Origin: Affinirhizobium lemnae
GTDB lineage: Bacteria; Pseudomonadota; Alphaproteobacteria; Rhizobiales; Rhizobiaceae
Length of the DNA stretch: 64,000 nucleotides
Direction of reading: 5' to 3'
Assembly: GCF_022968395.1 (NCBI RefSeq)
Contig: NZ_JALJQZ010000004.1
Location: forward strand, 115,909-179,908
Shown: in pieces, positions 7,689 to 16,752 of the stretch
Layout: each line of letters begins with the position of its first letter
How positions within the stretch are numbered: the stretch's first letter is position 1
The notes under the pieces: generated by a model
What the model saw: only the letters and a program-made list of their open reading frames with translations
What the model was told of the DNA's origin: nothing
The model's database searches: none
Translations under genes and position numbers: made by a program

Positions 7689-8627
7689 TTACGCGGCGGC
7701 GCGTGGGCGCAGAGCGTTGACCTGATTGTCGACACCATCGACGAGGGCTGTCAGTTTGATGTCGAAGACGATCTCGGCAAACGGACCGCTCAGGCCGTTG
7801 GCCTTGATGCTGGCTTCGTCCGTGCGCTCGATCACGTCAGGCACCAGGCCGTCGCGAGTGGCATAGGCGAAATCGTCGTTTATCAGCGGATCGCCTGCAA
7901 TATTGATCTGCGTCGTCAGCTTGCGGTGGCCATCGGCACTGACGAAGAAGTGGATGTGGGCGGGACGCTGGCCGTGGCGACCGAGCGCCGAAAGCAGCTT
8001 TTCGGTCGGGCTGCCCGGAGGCACGCCATAGCCATGCGGCACGATGCTGCGGAACTTGTAGCGGCCATTCTCGTCCGTGATGATGGTACGGCGCATGTTG
8101 AAAGGCGCCTGCTTGCCCGTCGGATCGAAGTGCGAATAGAAGCCGCGCGTGTCGCAGTGCCAGACCTCGACCTTCGCTCCAGCGCTCGGCTTGCCGTCGG
8201 CGCCGTAGACTGTGCCGTGCATGATCAGCGTATGGCCGTCGGTATCCGTGCCGTCATCGAGACGGGCAAAGCCCTGACATTCCGGTGCGCCGGCCACATA
8301 GAGCGGCCCCTCGATGGTCCGCGGCGTCTCGTTCTTGATGCCGAGCGCATCGTCGATGGCATCCAGACGCTCGTCAAGGAAATGATCCAGACCGAGACCC
8401 GGCGATATCAGACCGGCCTGACCGGTCGCACCAATTTCATTGACCCAGGCAATCGCCGTCCAGTACTCGTCGGGCGTTACATCAAGATCGTCGATCGTCT
8501 TGAAAAGGTCCGATACGACCCGGTGGACGATCTGCTTGACGCGCGGATTGCCCTCTTTTTGCTCAAAGCCGCTCAAGACCTTGAGAAAGTCCTGGATGTC
8601 GGGGCGATTGAAGATTTTTACGCTCAT
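7689..8627 (-). CDS. catA: Catechol 1,2-dioxygenase
   Basis: This 312-residue intradiol dioxygenase converts catechol to cis,cis-muconate. The N-terminal helical dimerisation domain is followed by the catalytic sandwich with Fe(III) ligands Tyr in RGFYSHFDPTG, Tyr in VPHGYGVPPGS and two His in RPAHIHFFVSADGH. The length and GFYSHF / HGYGVPPGSPTEKLL motifs are those of proteobacterial CatA. A strong Shine-Dalgarno (GAGGAGG) precedes ATG 8627. It follows catC by 53 bases, giving the order catB-catC-catA. It is clearly distinct from the second intradiol enzyme 1.6 kb away. Confidence 0.95.
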   Translation of the reverse strand: MSVKIFNRPDIQDFLKVLSGFEQKEGNPRVKQIVHRVVSDLFKTIDDLDVTPDEYWTAIAWVNEIGATGQAGLISPGLGLDHFLDERLDAIDDALGIKNETPRTIEGPLYVAGAPECQGFARLDDGTDTDGHTLIMHGTVYGADGKPSAGAKVEVWHCDTRGFYSHFDPTGKQAPFNMRRTIITDENGRYKFRSIVPHGYGVPPGSPTEKLLSALGRHGQRPAHIHFFVSADGHRKLTTQINIAGDPLINDDFAYATRDGLVPDVIERTDEASIKANGLSGPFAEIVFDIKLTALVDGVDNQVNALRPRAAA

Positions 8628-8680
8628 GTCATGTCCTCCTCACATGGGATGAATTGAGCCGGATTGCTCCAGTGTTGTCG

Positions 8681-8971
8681 TCAGCGGTCGTCGTCGCGAA
8701 CAGCAGAGGGATGGCGCAGCAACGGCATCACCTCGATGTCCATGAACTTGAAAAGTGGCAGGCCGGAAAGCAGCACATGGAGTTCTTCGTTGTCGGCCAC
8801 ATCAAAAATGCTGATGTTTGCATAGTGGCCAGCAACCCGCCAGATATGCCGCCATTTGCCCTCTGCCTGCAGCGCCTGCGAATAGGCTTTTTCCCGTGCC
8901 AAGATGTCGGTTGCTTGGTCGGCAGGCAAATCATGCGGCAGATTGACGGTCATCTTGACGTGAAACAGCAT
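8681..8971 (-). CDS. catC: Muconolactone delta-isomerase
   Basis: The 96-residue protein begins MLFHVKMTVNLPHDL and carries the compact ferredoxin-like fold of CatC (EKAYSQALQAEGKWRHIWRVAG, LHVLLSGLPLFKFMDIEV). It converts muconolactone to beta-ketoadipate enol-lactone. It starts ten bases after catB, so the two are surely co-transcribed. Confidence 0.95.
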   Translation of the reverse strand: MLFHVKMTVNLPHDLPADQATDILAREKAYSQALQAEGKWRHIWRVAGHYANISIFDVADNEELHVLLSGLPLFKFMDIEVMPLLRHPSAVRDDDR

Positions 8972-8981
8972 CGTCTTCTCC

Positions 8982-10187
8982 TCAAGCCTGCGCCCTGGTC
9001 ATGTGGCGTGATCCCTCACGGGTGAAACGCTTGAGCCGGTCCTCATCCAGCGTGATGCCGAGACCGGGCGCTGTGGGGACGGCCAGCGAGAAATCGCTGT
9101 AGTCGAGCGGCGTCTCCAGAATTTCCTCGGTCAGAAGCAACGGGCCGAAGAGCTCGGTTCCCCATTGCAGCTCTGCGAAAGTCGAGAAGACATGCGCAGA
9201 AACGATCGTCCCGATTGCACCCTCAAGCATGGTGCCGCCATAGAGGTCGATACCAGCCGCATCGGCAATGGCCGCCACGCGCTGGGCGTTGAAGGGTCCG
9301 CCGCTCTGCTCCACCTTGACGGCAAAGACATCAGCGCCGTTGGTCCGTGCGATCTCGAAGGCGCTCTCCGGTCCAGTGAGGGACTCGTCCGCCATGACGG
9401 CAATGGGGAAGCGACGAACCAGACGGCCAAGCGCTGCGGTGGATTTGACCGGCTGCTCCACCAATTCACAGCCGGCATCGGCAAGGGCGGCAATCCCGAG
9501 ATTGGCATCGGTTTCGGTCCATGCCATGTTGACGTCGACGCGCACAACGCCCCGGTCACCGAGCGCACGCTTGATCGCAGCAACATGGGCGACATCCTCG
9601 CGCACGGAGCGCAGGCCGATCTTCAGCTTGAAGATCGCATGACGGCGAAGCGAGAGCATCTGCTCGGCCTCGTCGATGTCGCGGGCGGTGTCCCCAGAGG
9701 CAAGCGTCCAGGCGACAGGCAGGCGATCACGACGGCGCCCGCCAAGGAGTTCGCTAACGGACAGACCGACCCGCTTGCCTTGGGCGTCGAGAAGCGCCGT
9801 TTCCACGGCACTCTTGGCAAACCGATTATCCTTCACCACCTTGCCGAGCCGTGCCATCAGGGACTGAACGCGCGTAGCATCCTGGCCCAGCATGACAGGT
9901 GCAAAATAGCGATCGATGGAAAGCTTCATGCTTTCCGGGCTTTCACCGCCATAGGCCAGCCCGCCAATGGTGGTACCTTCACCGATCCCAACGATGCCGT
10001 CGCTGCAGTGGATCATGACCAACATCAGCGTCTGGCCGTTCATCGTCGCAACCGAGAGCTTATGCGGCCGGATTGTTGGTAGGTCGACGAGCATCGTTTC
10101 GATGCGTTCGATGCTCGGAGCGGCGACAGGCGCTTCAAGAGGTGGATGGAAAATCTTGTTCATGAGGCTGATGATGGAAAAGATCAT
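8982..10187 (-). CDS. catB: Muconate cycloisomerase
   Basis: This 401-residue enolase-superfamily enzyme lactonises cis,cis-muconate to muconolactone with Mn2+. Active-site elements are the KLKIG lysines, metal ligands in DVNMAW, VEQPV and ADES, and the Lys of FAVKVEQSGG. ATG 10187 is preceded by GGACGGGG; an alternative start at 10163 (MNKIFHP) has no evident ribosome site. It is the first gene of catBCA and lies downstream of an AraC-type gene in the same direction, with 257 bases between them that include a perfect inverted repeat (10220-10236). Confidence 0.94.
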   Translation of the reverse strand: MIFSIISLMNKIFHPPLEAPVAAPSIERIETMLVDLPTIRPHKLSVATMNGQTLMLVMIHCSDGIVGIGEGTTIGGLAYGGESPESMKLSIDRYFAPVMLGQDATRVQSLMARLGKVVKDNRFAKSAVETALLDAQGKRVGLSVSELLGGRRRDRLPVAWTLASGDTARDIDEAEQMLSLRRHAIFKLKIGLRSVREDVAHVAAIKRALGDRGVVRVDVNMAWTETDANLGIAALADAGCELVEQPVKSTAALGRLVRRFPIAVMADESLTGPESAFEIARTNGADVFAVKVEQSGGPFNAQRVAAIADAAGIDLYGGTMLEGAIGTIVSAHVFSTFAELQWGTELFGPLLLTEEILETPLDYSDFSLAVPTAPGLGITLDEDRLKRFTREGSRHMTRAQA

Positions 10188-10219
10188 GCGCCCCGTCCAA
10201 GACCATTTAGGTGTCGTTT

Positions 10220-10236
10220 GATACCCTCAAGGTATC
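10220..10236. promoter_or_regulatory. Inverted repeat upstream of catB
   Basis: GATACC-CTCAA-GGTATC is a perfect 6-bp inverted repeat 33-49 bases before the catB start. It is a candidate operator for catBCA control. The same half-site occurs in opposite order at 32221-32248. Confidence 0.45.
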
Positions 10237-10444
10237 GTAGTTGTTTTATCTGCTGGATTTTGAGTATCTGTTGCAGATCCTTGGACGTATGGCGCAGATG
10301 TGGGAAGTGACACGACGGGTGGGTCTCAACCGGAACGGTGATCTTCGGGCGACCTCGCCACAATGATTGTCAGACCACAAGCTGCCTCCTTCGTGCGCAT
10401 CCAGAACCCAGATTGCGTGCTGGCGCCAACCTTGCGAACCACAA

Positions 10445-11509
10445 TCATTCCTCTGGCGGTGGCAGCTTTCGAGATCGGTGGGGTCTTACTTCTCTAGGCG
10501 ATCGTCCGGTCCAATCCTTGAAGGCGCGGGAGAAGGCGGCACCGTCGGCATAGCCAAGGGCGAGTGCGACGTTGGCTGCGAGGGTATCCGGACGCTCCAA
10601 AAGGCCAGCAGCGAGTTCCGACCTGTGCTGGCGCATCAATGCTCGCACCGATGTGCCCTCGCCGTCGAGACGCCGTTGAAGTGTGCGCAGGCTCATGCCA
10701 AGTTCCTGTGCCAGGAAGGTCGTGGTCACAGGACGACGGCCGAGATAGAGCTGTATAAGAGAAGCCACCTTTGCGGAAAGTGCTTCGTCTGGCTTCATTT
10801 CCTGGATCAGGTCGCCAATATGGCGCTCGAGCGTGGCGACAAGAAACTTGTCCTCGTTACGGTAGATGCGACCCGTGTCCTCAGCGTCGAAGATCAAACG
10901 ATTGCTGGATTGCGAAAACCGGATCGGGGCTCGGAAAATTCGTTTCAACGGCTCGATGTTGGCTGGCCGTTCATGCTCCAGATGCACCTCAAGCGGGTTG
11001 AGAGTGGCGCGAAAGCAGGATCGCACCAGCTCGCAGGTCGCCGCCATGGAGTATTCCGCATCCTGTCTGCGCGGCCAGATGGTGCGATCCGTCAAAGCGT
11101 AGCTCCAGGTCAGCGTCCCGTCTTGTTCCATGACGCCGGAATTGGTCCCCCCCTGCAAGGAGTTGGCGAGGCGGGCAATCCGCCGGAGGGCGATCTGAAT
11201 GGTCTGGGAGACGGAAAACAAGATCCCCATGGGGCCGATATCGGCAGGTTTAAGGTGGGCGCCGACCTTTGCACCGAACGCTTCATCACCCGTCGCTGCT
11301 GCAGCCTCTTCCAGAAATGCGACGAAGTGATGGAGGGGGATCAGTGCATAGGAATCGCTGAGTTGGCTTGAAGGAATGTTATGTCGTTCGAGCAAGGTGG
11401 CTGGCGAAACCCCCGCATTCTGCAGATACTCGATGAACGGTGTCAGGGCGGCAACACGGATAAACGTAACAGAGTGCCGCCCCCGGACCGGCGCTAGGTC
11501 TTCAGGCAT
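10445..11509 (-). CDS. AraC-family transcriptional regulator with Arabinose_bd-type N-terminal domain
   Basis: The 354-residue protein has a large N-terminal domain (TPFIEYLQNAGVSPATLLER, PLHHFVAFLEEAAAATGDEAFG) of the kind paired with AraC helix-turn-helix domains in OruR/ArgR-like regulators, then a double HTH at about residues 255-345 (VTTTFLAQELGMSLRTLQRRL, VALALGYADGAAFSRAFKDW). It lies directly upstream of catBCA on the same strand and divergently from the APC permease gene. It could control either unit. Control of catBCA is the simpler inference, although LysR-type CatR is more usual for this operon. Confidence 0.85.
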   Translation of the reverse strand: MPEDLAPVRGRHSVTFIRVAALTPFIEYLQNAGVSPATLLERHNIPSSQLSDSYALIPLHHFVAFLEEAAAATGDEAFGAKVGAHLKPADIGPMGILFSVSQTIQIALRRIARLANSLQGGTNSGVMEQDGTLTWSYALTDRTIWPRRQDAEYSMAATCELVRSCFRATLNPLEVHLEHERPANIEPLKRIFRAPIRFSQSSNRLIFDAEDTGRIYRNEDKFLVATLERHIGDLIQEMKPDEALSAKVASLIQLYLGRRPVTTTFLAQELGMSLRTLQRRLDGEGTSVRALMRQHRSELAAGLLERPDTLAANVALALGYADGAAFSRAFKDWTGRSPREVRPHRSRKLPPPEE

Positions 11510-11629
11510 CGCAGATTCCCTCTCAATCTGGCATAAAATATCAAATAAATGTCACTTAGGGCAATGTCCAAGTGGCCGGTGCTCTCTCATCTTTCTTAAC
11601 AATAAACAAAGAAACCGTGAGGGGTTCAC

Positions 11630-13075
11630 ATGACTGTCACCAATAGCGCGTCAGCGTCCACAGGACGGCTGGCCCGAAATTCTGTGGGCATGGCCCATAT
11701 CGTCTTCTTCGTTGTCGCTGCAGCAGCGCCGCTGACTGCCGTTGTCGGTGCAACACCGCCGGCTTTCGCTTTCGGGAATGGTGCCGGTGTTCCCGGCGCT
11801 TTTGTGCTTGCCGGTTTGCTCTACCTCATCTTTTCGGTCGGCTTTACGACCATGGGCCGACATGTCGGCGGGGCAGGGGCTTTCTACACGTACATCACAC
11901 AGGGCATCGGCAAGCCAGCTGGTGTAGGTGGTGCCTTTATCGCGCTTCTAACCTACAGCTCGGTCCAGATTGCGATCTACGCTCTGCTGGGTTTTTCCAC
12001 CCAGAGCATGATGGCTCCCTTTGGCATCGATCTGCCATGGTATGTGTGGGCGCTCGGATTTCTCGCCTTGGTGCATCTGGCTGGCCAACGCAACATCGCC
12101 TTCTCCGGCACCATCCTTGGCCTTTGCATGGTGGCAGAAATCGTCATCCTGCTTGTTCTCAACATCGCCATCCTGATTGCTGGCGGTGGCCCCGAGGGTA
12201 TCAACTTTTCGTCGTTCGAACCGTCAACCGTCTTCAGCGCGGGTCTTGGTGTAACTTTGGTGTTCGTCGTCGGCTCCTTCATTGGTTTCGAGGCAACCGC
12301 AATTTTTGCCGAGGAGGTTGATCGTCCTGAGATCACGATTCCGAGGGCGACCTATATCTCCATTGTGCTGATTGCGGTGTTCTATGCTTTCTCAACCTGG
12401 ACAATTGGGCTGCATTTCGGTCCATCCAAGGTTCAGGAAGCAGCAACCGCCTTGCTGGGTGCTTTTTATTTTGACGCAGCAACAAACGTGCTCGGCGCGT
12501 GGTCGGCTACCACAATGAATGTCCTCCTTGTAACGAGCTTGTTTGCCTGTGTTCTGTCTTTCCACAACACACTGAACCGTTACTTTTTTGCTCTGGGCCG
12601 GGAGGGGCTTGCGGCCCGTGCGCTCGGCAAGGTTCATGCGCTGCACGGATCACCTTATGTAGCCGGCATTCTTCAGTCTATTTCCGCAGCAACCGTTATC
12701 GTCGTGTTCGCTATTGCCGGACAAGATCCCTTCACCGTCGTCTTCCCTTACATGTCGGCACTGACGGTCATCGGCATCCTCACGGTGCAGGCGGTGGTAT
12801 GCATCGCGGTCATCCTGTATTTCAGGAAGAACAGCCATGGACATGGTCTCTGGCAGACACTGATTGCACCGGCGCTTGCCTTTGTCGGTCTCGTCGGAGC
12901 GCTTGGACTGGTCATCTCCAATCTCGAACTGCTGGCAGGTGCCTCCAACATCGTCGTCGATAGCTTCCCTCTGATCGTGGCGCTTGTTGGCCTTGGCGGT
13001 CTCGTCTTTGCGATGCGGATCAAGGGTTCCGATCCCGTTCGCTATGCGGCTCTCGGCAAGGTGTTCGAGGCGTAA
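11630..13075 (+). CDS. APC-family amino acid/amine permease
   Basis: The 481-residue integral membrane protein has about 12 hydrophobic segments. It starts with a short hydrophilic lead and NSVGMAHIVFFVVAAAAPLTAVVG, the conserved first helix of the amino acid-polyamine-organocation superfamily. GFEATAIFAEEVDRPEITIPRA is the characteristic loop after helix 6. The ribosome site GTGAGGGG precedes ATG. It probably imports an amino acid or amine by proton symport. It leads a plus-strand unit with an OCD-like protein, RidA and an FAD amine oxidase, which suggests uptake and oxidation of the same compound. Confidence 0.9.
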   Translation: MTVTNSASASTGRLARNSVGMAHIVFFVVAAAAPLTAVVGATPPAFAFGNGAGVPGAFVLAGLLYLIFSVGFTTMGRHVGGAGAFYTYITQGIGKPAGVGGAFIALLTYSSVQIAIYALLGFSTQSMMAPFGIDLPWYVWALGFLALVHLAGQRNIAFSGTILGLCMVAEIVILLVLNIAILIAGGGPEGINFSSFEPSTVFSAGLGVTLVFVVGSFIGFEATAIFAEEVDRPEITIPRATYISIVLIAVFYAFSTWTIGLHFGPSKVQEAATALLGAFYFDAATNVLGAWSATTMNVLLVTSLFACVLSFHNTLNRYFFALGREGLAARALGKVHALHGSPYVAGILQSISAATVIVVFAIAGQDPFTVVFPYMSALTVIGILTVQAVVCIAVILYFRKNSHGHGLWQTLIAPALAFVGLVGALGLVISNLELLAGASNIVVDSFPLIVALVGLGGLVFAMRIKGSDPVRYAALGKVFEA

Positions 13076-13190
13076 CGCTACTCCCATCACTGCGGGACGG
13101 GGACAAACCGTTCCGCTCCTTCCCAACCGCTCCTCGATCCTGTCGCCTCGACCGGACGCGATGTGCTGCAACCAAACGAAAGCATCAGCT

Positions 13191-14345
13191 ATGAACGACA
13201 TGACAGCAATCCAAAGCACAAAGATCGATTTCATCTACCTGTCGGAAGAAGACATGATCAAGGCCGGCGTGACCGACATGCCTGCCTGCGTTGACGCCAT
13301 GGAAGAAATGTTCGGCCTGCTCTATCACGGCGATTACCGGATGGCTGGCCCGAACAGCGATAGTCATGGCGCCATGATCTCCTTCCCGGAAAACTCGCCT
13401 TTCCCTGATATGCCGAAGCCGACCGCCGATCGTCGCTTCATGGCCATGCCTGCCTATATTGGTGGCCGTTTCCGTACTGCGGGGATGAAATGGTACGGCT
13501 CCAACATCGAGAACCGCGAAAAGGGTCTGCCGCGCTCGATCCTGATGTTCTGCCTGAACGATGCCGATACGGGCGCACCACTCGCCTTCATGTCGGCGAA
13601 CCTGCTTTCGGCCTACCGCACTGGTGCCATTCCGGGCGTCGGTGCACGTCATCTCGCACGCAAGGACAGTCGCATCGTCGGCATTCTTGGACCGGGTGTC
13701 ATGGCAAAGACTACGCTTGCGGCTTTCATGGCAGCATGCCCTCATATCGATACGCTGAAGGTGAAGGGTCGTGGCGAAAAGAGCCTCAAGAGCTTCCTTG
13801 CCTGGGTTGCCGAAACCTATCCGCAGATCACGTCCGTCACCGTGGTCGACAGCATCGAGGCCGTCGTCCGCGACAGTGACCTCGTCAGCTATTGCAATTC
13901 GGGTGCCGTCGGCGATCCCTCTACCTATCCCATCGTGAAACGCGAATGGGTCAAGCCCGGCGCGTTCCTGGCGATGCCGGCGCTTTGCAACATTGACGAG
14001 GCCATGGAGGCTCGTGATGTCCGCAAAGTGCTCGACAATACCGGCCTCTATGACGCCTGGTATCACGAATTGCCCAAGCCTGCGCATGTACATGTGCCGA
14101 TCATCGGCGTGAAGTTCATGGACATGATCACCGAAGGCCGCATGGATCGCGCCGATCTCGAAGACATCGGCAAGATCGTCGCTGGTGATGCGCCCGGTCG
14201 CCAGAACGATGAAGAGATCATCATCATGTCCGTCGGCGGCATGCCGGTCGAGGATGTCGCCTGGGGCACCATCGTCTACCGGAATGCGATCGCCCGAGGC
14301 ATCGGCGTCAAGCTCAACCTCTGGGACGTTCCCGTCCTGCGCTGA
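13191..14345 (+). CDS. Ornithine cyclodeaminase / mu-crystallin family protein
   Basis: The protein has 384 residues from MNDMTAIQSTKIDFIYLSEEDM. The Rossmann half contains SRIVGILGPGVMAKTTLAAF, and the AYRTGAIPGVGARHLA segment precedes it as in the family. Members include ornithine cyclodeaminase, alanine dehydrogenase and imine reductases; from memory, close relatives are often auto-labelled tyramine oxidase subunit B. It is slightly long for the family (usual 310-350) because of inserts such as VKGRGEKSLKSFLAWVAETY. Set between an amine permease and RidA plus an FAD oxidase, it probably handles an amine or imine; true cyclodeaminase activity is doubtful. Confidence 0.82.
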   Translation: MNDMTAIQSTKIDFIYLSEEDMIKAGVTDMPACVDAMEEMFGLLYHGDYRMAGPNSDSHGAMISFPENSPFPDMPKPTADRRFMAMPAYIGGRFRTAGMKWYGSNIENREKGLPRSILMFCLNDADTGAPLAFMSANLLSAYRTGAIPGVGARHLARKDSRIVGILGPGVMAKTTLAAFMAACPHIDTLKVKGRGEKSLKSFLAWVAETYPQITSVTVVDSIEAVVRDSDLVSYCNSGAVGDPSTYPIVKREWVKPGAFLAMPALCNIDEAMEARDVRKVLDNTGLYDAWYHELPKPAHVHVPIIGVKFMDMITEGRMDRADLEDIGKIVAGDAPGRQNDEEIIIMSVGGMPVEDVAWGTIVYRNAIARGIGVKLNLWDVPVLR

Positions 14346-14430
14346 TTTTCCTGGCGCCAACTTGCCGGGCGGTGAGCGATATCGTCGCCCGCCCGGCCTT
14401 CTCTTTCTCAAGACAACAGCGAGTGCCACC

Positions 14431-14853
14431 ATGACCAAGATCGTCAAGATCAAGACCGGATCCAAGTTCGAAGACCACGGCAGTTACTCCCGCCTTGTCG
14501 CGGTCGATAACTGGATCTTCGTGTCCAATACCGCAGGCCGCGATCCGGTCACCAAGGAAATCCCGGAAGAGATTACCGCGCAGACGCTTCAGGTCTTCTC
14601 CAATATCGAAGCAGCCTTGGCCGCGGTGGATTCCGGGCTTTCCGATGTCGTTGCGTCGCGTGTCTTCATCCAGGATCCGAACGACACCGTGGCCGTGATG
14701 ACGGTTGTCGGGGATAAGTTTCGCGGTATCAACCCAGCCAGTACAGTTACATGCCCACCGCTCGGCTCGACAGTCTACAAGGTCGAGATCGAGGTAACGG
14801 CCTATCGCGGGGCGGGGAAGGCCGAGACTGAAGCACGGGTCATCTCCCTCTAA
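14431..14853 (+). CDS. RidA family protein (enamine/imine deaminase)
   Basis: The 140-residue protein has the RidA/YjgF fold: YSRLVAVDNWIFVSNTAGRDP, EITAQTLQVFSNIEAALAAV, VASRVFIQDP, and the family-defining ending PASTVTCPPLGSTVYKVEIE. RidA proteins are trimers that hydrolyse reactive enamines and imines. Placed directly before an FAD-dependent amine oxidase, it likely deaminates that enzyme's imine product. The conserved substrate-binding Arg of classic RidA (in the R-V-[FY] strand) is present as SRVFIQD. Confidence 0.9.
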   Translation: MTKIVKIKTGSKFEDHGSYSRLVAVDNWIFVSNTAGRDPVTKEIPEEITAQTLQVFSNIEAALAAVDSGLSDVVASRVFIQDPNDTVAVMTVVGDKFRGINPASTVTCPPLGSTVYKVEIEVTAYRGAGKAETEARVISL

Positions 14854-14872
14854 TCCAGCTTCCGGGAGGTCT

Positions 14873-16216
14873 ATGATCCATCCCTCCGTCATTTCCAGAA
14901 ACTCCAGGTTTGTAGCCATGGCACCCACTATCCTACCCGTTCAGACAGACTCCTCCTTTCCAGCGCAAACAACTGTCGTCGTCATTGGCGGCGGAATTGT
15001 CGGGCTGACTGCCGCCCTCGTCCTTGCCGAACGTGGTATTCCCGTGGTGCTGCTCGAAAAGGGTCGCGTCGCAGGCGAACAGTCCTCCCGCAATCTTGGC
15101 TGGATACGCAAGATGGGGCGCTCGGCACCGGACGTGCCGATGGCGCAGGCTGCTGACCGTCTCTGGGCCACCATGTCCGAACGCGTCGGAATCGATGTCG
15201 GATATCGGCAGGCAGGCATCATGTATCTCGCCCGCACGGAAGCCGAGATGGAGATGCATCGCCAATGGATGAAGACGGTCGAATGTCTGAAGCTTGATTC
15301 CCAGATGCTCAGCGCCCGGGAGATCGATGATCGGGTGCCCGGCGGGCAGGGGACCTGGGCCGGAGGTATCTATACGGCCTCAGACGGCCGTGCCGAGCCG
15401 ACGCTTGCATCCAGCGCGATTGCACGCGCTGCGATCGCGAAAGGGGCCCTGATTGTCGAAAACTGTGCCGTGCGCACGCTCGTCCGGTCCGCTGGTCGCG
15501 TCACCGGCGTGGCAACTGAAAAAGGCGAAATCCGCTGCGATCAGGTTCTGCTCGCCGGGGGACTATGGTCGCGCAAGTTCCTTGCCAATCTTGGAGTCGA
15601 CCTCCCTACTCTGCCGTTGATCTGCTCGGTCATCCGCACGGCCCCCATGGAAGGGCCTACAGAAATCGCCGTTGGTGGTCCGGACTTTTCCTTCCGCAAG
15701 CGCCTCGACGGTGGCTATACGATTACCCAACGCGGTGCTCTCGGCGCACCGCTGATGCTCGATCACCTGCTGATCGGCATGCGTTACCTCCACATGCTGC
15801 GCGGTCAGCGGCAATTGCTGCGCATCAGCCTCGGGTCCGATTTCATGAAGGACATCTCGTTGCCGCGTCGCTGGGGCGCAAAATCCCGGTCTCCGTTCGA
15901 GCGGGTGCGAGTGATGGATCCGCCAGCAAATCAAGATATCAACGCCGAAGCGATGCGTAATCTGACGGCAGCGTGGCCGCTGTTCAACAAGGCGGTGATC
16001 GAAGAAGTCTGGGCAGGCATGATGGACATCACGCCAGATTCCCTGCCGGTGCTCGGTCCGGTGGCCGGGATTCCTGGCTTGACGCTTGCGACCGGGTTTT
16101 CGGGCCATGGTTTTGGTACGGGACCCGCTGCCGGACAGCTTGCCGCAGACCTGGTGACTGCATCTTCCACGCCCTTGCTCGACCCCGCACCCTACCGTCT
16201 GGAGCGATTTTCCTGA
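14873..16216 (+). CDS. FAD-dependent amine/D-amino-acid oxidase (DAO family)
   Basis: The protein has 447 residues, from ATG 14873 with GGGAGG seven bases upstream. The dinucleotide-binding motif VVVIGGGIVGLTAALVLAE lies at about 34-52, followed by AGEQSSRNLGWIRK. The C-terminal DAO signature ATGFSGHGFGTGPAAGQLAADLV closes the FAD site. It resembles DadA-like oxidoreductases and is a paralogue of the gene at 21477-22793 (shared QSSRN.GW and FSGHGFG). It oxidises an amine or amino acid to an imine, which RidA would hydrolyse. It is the last gene of the APC/OCD/RidA unit. Confidence 0.9.
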   Translation: MIHPSVISRNSRFVAMAPTILPVQTDSSFPAQTTVVVIGGGIVGLTAALVLAERGIPVVLLEKGRVAGEQSSRNLGWIRKMGRSAPDVPMAQAADRLWATMSERVGIDVGYRQAGIMYLARTEAEMEMHRQWMKTVECLKLDSQMLSAREIDDRVPGGQGTWAGGIYTASDGRAEPTLASSAIARAAIAKGALIVENCAVRTLVRSAGRVTGVATEKGEIRCDQVLLAGGLWSRKFLANLGVDLPTLPLICSVIRTAPMEGPTEIAVGGPDFSFRKRLDGGYTITQRGALGAPLMLDHLLIGMRYLHMLRGQRQLLRISLGSDFMKDISLPRRWGAKSRSPFERVRVMDPPANQDINAEAMRNLTAAWPLFNKAVIEEVWAGMMDITPDSLPVLGPVAGIPGLTLATGFSGHGFGTGPAAGQLAADLVTASSTPLLDPAPYRLERFS

Positions 16217-16290
16217 GCCATCGCAAGACTACCGATCGACGGTCAGCGGTCGGACGAATGGCGGGTTCCGGTGCCCGCCGTCCCAGTTGT

Positions 16291-16689
16291 TCAGGCTTGT
16301 CGGGGGTCAAGATTGCGCACGGTTTCAACCGCGTTGCGGGTGTCGGGTAGGAATTCGAGCAGCAACCCGTCGGGCATCTCTACCCAATGGGCGCCCTTGT
16401 CCAACGACTTGCCGCCATGGGCCAGTGCGCCCTGGATGGCTGCCGGAACATCGCCGCAAATCAAACCGAGATGCGCGAAGCGACCTTCAGGACCAGTGAA
16501 GGCTGGATCCTCGGCAATCTGCAGGCCGCCCAGAAGCCAGACCTGACTTGGCGTTTCTTCCGGACCGTCACGTTTGGTCACGGTCATGCCGAGTACATCG
16601 CGGAAGAAGATCAGATGCGGGGCGATGTCGCGAACGGTAAAGGCGACGTGGTCGAGATAGGCCTTCGTCGTACTCTTCAATTCAGGCAT
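16291..16689 (-). CDS. VOC-family (glyoxalase/bleomycin resistance-like) protein
   Basis: The protein has 132 residues and a single VOC domain with paired beta-alpha-beta-beta-beta motifs. YLDHVAFTVRDIAPHLIFFRDVLGM supplies the first metal-ligand position (His) and the C-terminal EMPDGLLLEFLP supplies the acidic ligand. Members include glyoxalases, extradiol dioxygenases and epimerases; the substrate cannot be read from sequence. It follows the LysR gene by 63 bases on the same strand, so the two may be co-transcribed, linking it to the hydroxyquinol regulon if the motif assignment holds. Confidence 0.82.
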   Translation of the reverse strand: MPELKSTTKAYLDHVAFTVRDIAPHLIFFRDVLGMTVTKRDGPEETPSQVWLLGGLQIAEDPAFTGPEGRFAHLGLICGDVPAAIQGALAHGGKSLDKGAHWVEMPDGLLLEFLPDTRNAVETVRNLDPRQA

Positions 16690-16752
16690 GGGAAATCCTT
16701 TTCCTTCTAAGGCGAGCAGCGCTTACAGCCCGATGGGCGCGCCGCCTTGCTT

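Noticed and set aside
13185..14465. 426-codon minus-strand ORF over the OCD-like gene
   Set aside because: It is a long antisense frame produced by codon bias; the plus-strand frame has clear OCD family motifs.
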